This document shows positions 62,318 through 64,000 of a stretch of DNA of 64,000 nt, piece by piece. Location of the stretch: NCBI RefSeq assembly GCF_001404515.1, contig NZ_CXWE01000006.1, forward strand, positions 372,001-436,000, in the 5' to 3' direction. Within the stretch, counting starts at the first letter, position 1; every line of letters starts with the position of its first letter. The stretch is from Roseibium album (GTDB lineage: Bacteria > Pseudomonadota > Alphaproteobacteria > Rhizobiales > Stappiaceae). Under the pieces are notes generated by a model. It made no database searches. It saw only the letters and a list, made by a program, of their open reading frames with translations, and was not told where the DNA came from. A program made the translations under genes and the position numbers.

Positions 62318-63985
62318 TCAGCTGCGGTCCCGGAACCGATTTGTGATGGGATAGCGGCGATCCTTGCCGAAATTTCGTTCAGTAATCTTGACACCCGGAG
62401 GTGCCTGTCGCCGTTTGTATTCGGCAATATAGAGCAAATGCTCGATCCTGTGAATCAAAGCCCTGTCATGACCGCGCTTTTCGATTTCGCTGACGGACAT
62501 TTCCTCTTCAACGAGACACTCGAGAATATCGTCAAGCACATCATATGGCGGCAGGGAATCCTGATCGGTCTGGTTTTCCCGGAGCTCCGCCGTGGGAACC
62601 TTGGTGATGATGTTGGACGGAATTACCTCCCCCCCAGGGCCGAGCATGCCTGCCGGCATGTTTTCGTTGCGCCAGGCGGCAAGGTGATACACCTGTGTTT
62701 TGTAAAGATCCTTGATCGGATTGTAACCGCCGTTCATGTCGCCATACAGCGTTGCATAACCGACCGACATCTCCGACTTGTTGCCGGTCGTCATGACCAT
62801 GTGCCCGAACTTGTTGGAAACGGCCATCAAGATGACGCCCCGGGCACGCGACTGAAGATTTTCTTCCGTCGTGTCCTCGTTCGTCCCTTCGAACAATCCG
62901 CTCAACGTCGACCTGAAGCCCTCGACCGGTTCTGATATCGGAACCGTATCGTAACGAATTCCGAGTGCCGCAGCGCACTCGGCTGCGTCCTTGATGCTGT
63001 CTTCCGACGTATAGCGGTAGGGCAACATGATCGCGTGCACCTTGTCAGGCCCGAGAGCGTCGACCGCCATGGCCGCACAGATCGCGGAATCGATGCCGCC
63101 GGACAGTCCGAGCACCACGCCAGGGAAACCGTTCTTCTTGACATAGTCGCCGAGCCCGAGAACACAGGCGCGCCAGTTGGCTTCATCAAGATCAGGAAGC
63201 TTGACGGTCTCCCCCTGCTCGCAGATCCAGGTTTCTCCGTCGCGCTTCCAGTCACTGATGCCGAGAGCGGTCTCGAACTGGGGCATCTGGAAGGCAAGCG
63301 CGCGATCTCCCTGGAGGGCGAAGGATCCGCCGTCAAATACGAGTTCGTCCTGCCCGCCGAGCTGGTTGCAGTAAACCAGCGGCAAGCCGGTTTGCACAAC
63401 GCGCGACACCACCACCTGCAGCCGTTCTTCAGCACGATTTTCCCAGTAGGGAGACCCATTGGGCACCAGCAGCAGCTCTGCTCCGGTTTCCTCGAGGCAC
63501 TCGCATACCTCGTCGTTCCAGATGTCCTCACAGATCGGCAGACCTATCCGGACACCTCGAAAATCAACGGGCCCTGGAAGCGGTCCTGACTCAAAGACCC
63601 GTTTTTCATCAAAGACACTGTAATTCGGGAGATCGTACTTGTATCGAACGGCTCTAACCTCGCCCGCGTCCAGCAGGACGACGGCATTGTAGACCTTCTC
63701 GTCACTCCCCCGCCACGGGGTACCGATGACCAGCGCTGGACCGCCATCAGCGGTCTCACGGGCAAGTTCCTCGGCAGCATCCATGCACCGGCGAACGAAA
63801 GCGCGCTTCAACACGAGATCTTCCGGCAGATATCCGGCGAGAACCAATTCTGATGAGAGGACCAGATCGGCCCCCTCTTCAGCAGCTTTCCGGCGCGCCT
63901 TGCGGACGAGGTCCGCGTTGCCTGCGACGTCGCCGACTGTCGGGTTGAGCTGTGCAACAGCCAGTCTGAAGTGATCGGAAATCAT
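62318..63985 (-). CDS. nadE: Glutamine-dependent NAD+ synthetase
   Basis: Final step of NAD synthesis. The N-terminal nitrilase-like glutaminase domain (residues 1-270) has the Glu-Lys-Cys triad in SELVLAGYLPED, KYDLPNYSVFDEKR and GLPICEDIW. The C-terminal NH3-dependent synthase domain has the ATP P-loop LGLSGGIDSA. The length (555 residues) is normal. The gene is complete, its ATG lying 15 bp inside the right edge. The MFS gene follows 60 bp after its stop. Confidence 0.94.
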   Translation of the reverse strand: MISDHFRLAVAQLNPTVGDVAGNADLVRKARRKAAEEGADLVLSSELVLAGYLPEDLVLKRAFVRRCMDAAEELARETADGGPALVIGTPWRGSDEKVYNAVVLLDAGEVRAVRYKYDLPNYSVFDEKRVFESGPLPGPVDFRGVRIGLPICEDIWNDEVCECLEETGAELLLVPNGSPYWENRAEERLQVVVSRVVQTGLPLVYCNQLGGQDELVFDGGSFALQGDRALAFQMPQFETALGISDWKRDGETWICEQGETVKLPDLDEANWRACVLGLGDYVKKNGFPGVVLGLSGGIDSAICAAMAVDALGPDKVHAIMLPYRYTSEDSIKDAAECAAALGIRYDTVPISEPVEGFRSTLSGLFEGTNEDTTEENLQSRARGVILMAVSNKFGHMVMTTGNKSEMSVGYATLYGDMNGGYNPIKDLYKTQVYHLAAWRNENMPAGMLGPGGEVIPSNIITKVPTAELRENQTDQDSLPPYDVLDDILECLVEEEMSVSEIEKRGHDRALIHRIEHLLYIAEYKRRQAPPGVKITERNFGKDRRYPITNRFRDRS

Positions 63986-64000
63986 GGAAGCAGCACCAGG

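Noticed and set aside
1..64000. Search for CRISPR arrays, tRNA/rRNA genes, prophage or intact insertion sequences
   Set aside because: No regularly spaced repeats, no cloverleaf or rRNA-like segments, and no intact transposase or integrase gene was recognised by eye.

Overview
The window reads as chromosomal DNA of a motile alphaproteobacterium, most likely order Hyphomicrobiales (Rhizobiales). A Stappiaceae-type organism (Roseibium/Labrenzia/Stappia) is my best guess, but no rRNA gene is present to settle it. The reasons are the order dnaB-alr-radA-cvpA-purF-SDR, the TPR-bamB-der operon, znuC with a His-rich tail followed by znuB and zur, cysS-GFA-cimA-rarD, an FMN-riboswitch-controlled ribH2, a DUF2865 protein beside a second-type gltX, a CtrA-type box and a VPLPA-CTERM protein. 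Most of the window is GC-rich core genome; no tRNA, rRNA, CRISPR array or intact mobile element was seen.

Layout. 1-8.8 kb (+): partial replicative helicase dnaB, a c-di-GMP-binding PilZ protein behind a CtrA-like box, alr, radA, cvpA, purF, an SDR that has lost its catalytic Ser/Tyr, a HAD hydrolase and a glyoxalase-like protein. 8.8-16.4 kb (-): inositol-monophosphatase family protein, der, bamB and its TPR partner, NnrU-like protein, zur, znuB, znuC with a Zur-like operator. 16.5-19.2 kb (+): GDP-mannose synthesis (manC type) and a PcaF-like thiolase. 19.2-24.1 kb: sparse region with an orphan winged-helix protein, a VPLPA-CTERM exported protein, a possible sRNA, a PuuE-like deacetylase and small membrane proteins. 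24.3-30.1 kb (+): a PadR regulator with a perfect palindrome upstream, then a two-gene RND efflux pump whose permease carries about 200 extra residues with four hydrophobic segments.

30.1-33.7 kb is the accessory island: a multiply broken transposase-like gene, then a markedly AT-rich stretch with an exported orphan protein, a short stump of a Vgr-related (type VI secretion-linked) protein and a small gene broken by a frameshift at an A-run. After it come a fatty acid desaturase, a MarR-GNAT fusion with a perfect 17-bp operator-like palindrome, a membrane protein, an SDR, and pssA/psd for phosphatidylethanolamine synthesis. At 39.3-41.3 kb a LysR gene with a perfect palindrome faces a small unknown gene, followed by the FMN riboswitch and ribH2. 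At 41.3-48 kb lie an Atm1-type ABC exporter with an ArsR-type regulator, a large LysM protein, a LOG-family phosphoribohydrolase and a PleD-like REC-REC-GGDEF diguanylate cyclase.

48-64 kb returns to core metabolism: rarD, cimA, GFA protein and cysS as one operon; a YcbB-type L,D-transpeptidase; a small secreted protein and a BigR/SqrR-like regulator around a strong hairpin; CreA; an atypical metallo-beta-lactamase-fold protein; MarR; DUF2865; gltX; an MFS permease; and nadE at the right edge.

Themes: c-di-GMP production (PleD-like) and reception (PilZ) both occur here; three metal or thiol-stress modules (Zur/ZnuBC, ArsR/Atm1, BigR-like) and four regulator genes with visible palindromes suggest a well-regulated stress repertoire. 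The best candidates for something undescribed are the 30.1-33.7 kb island, the enlarged RND permease, the residue-depleted SDR, and the LysR/small-protein divergent pair.
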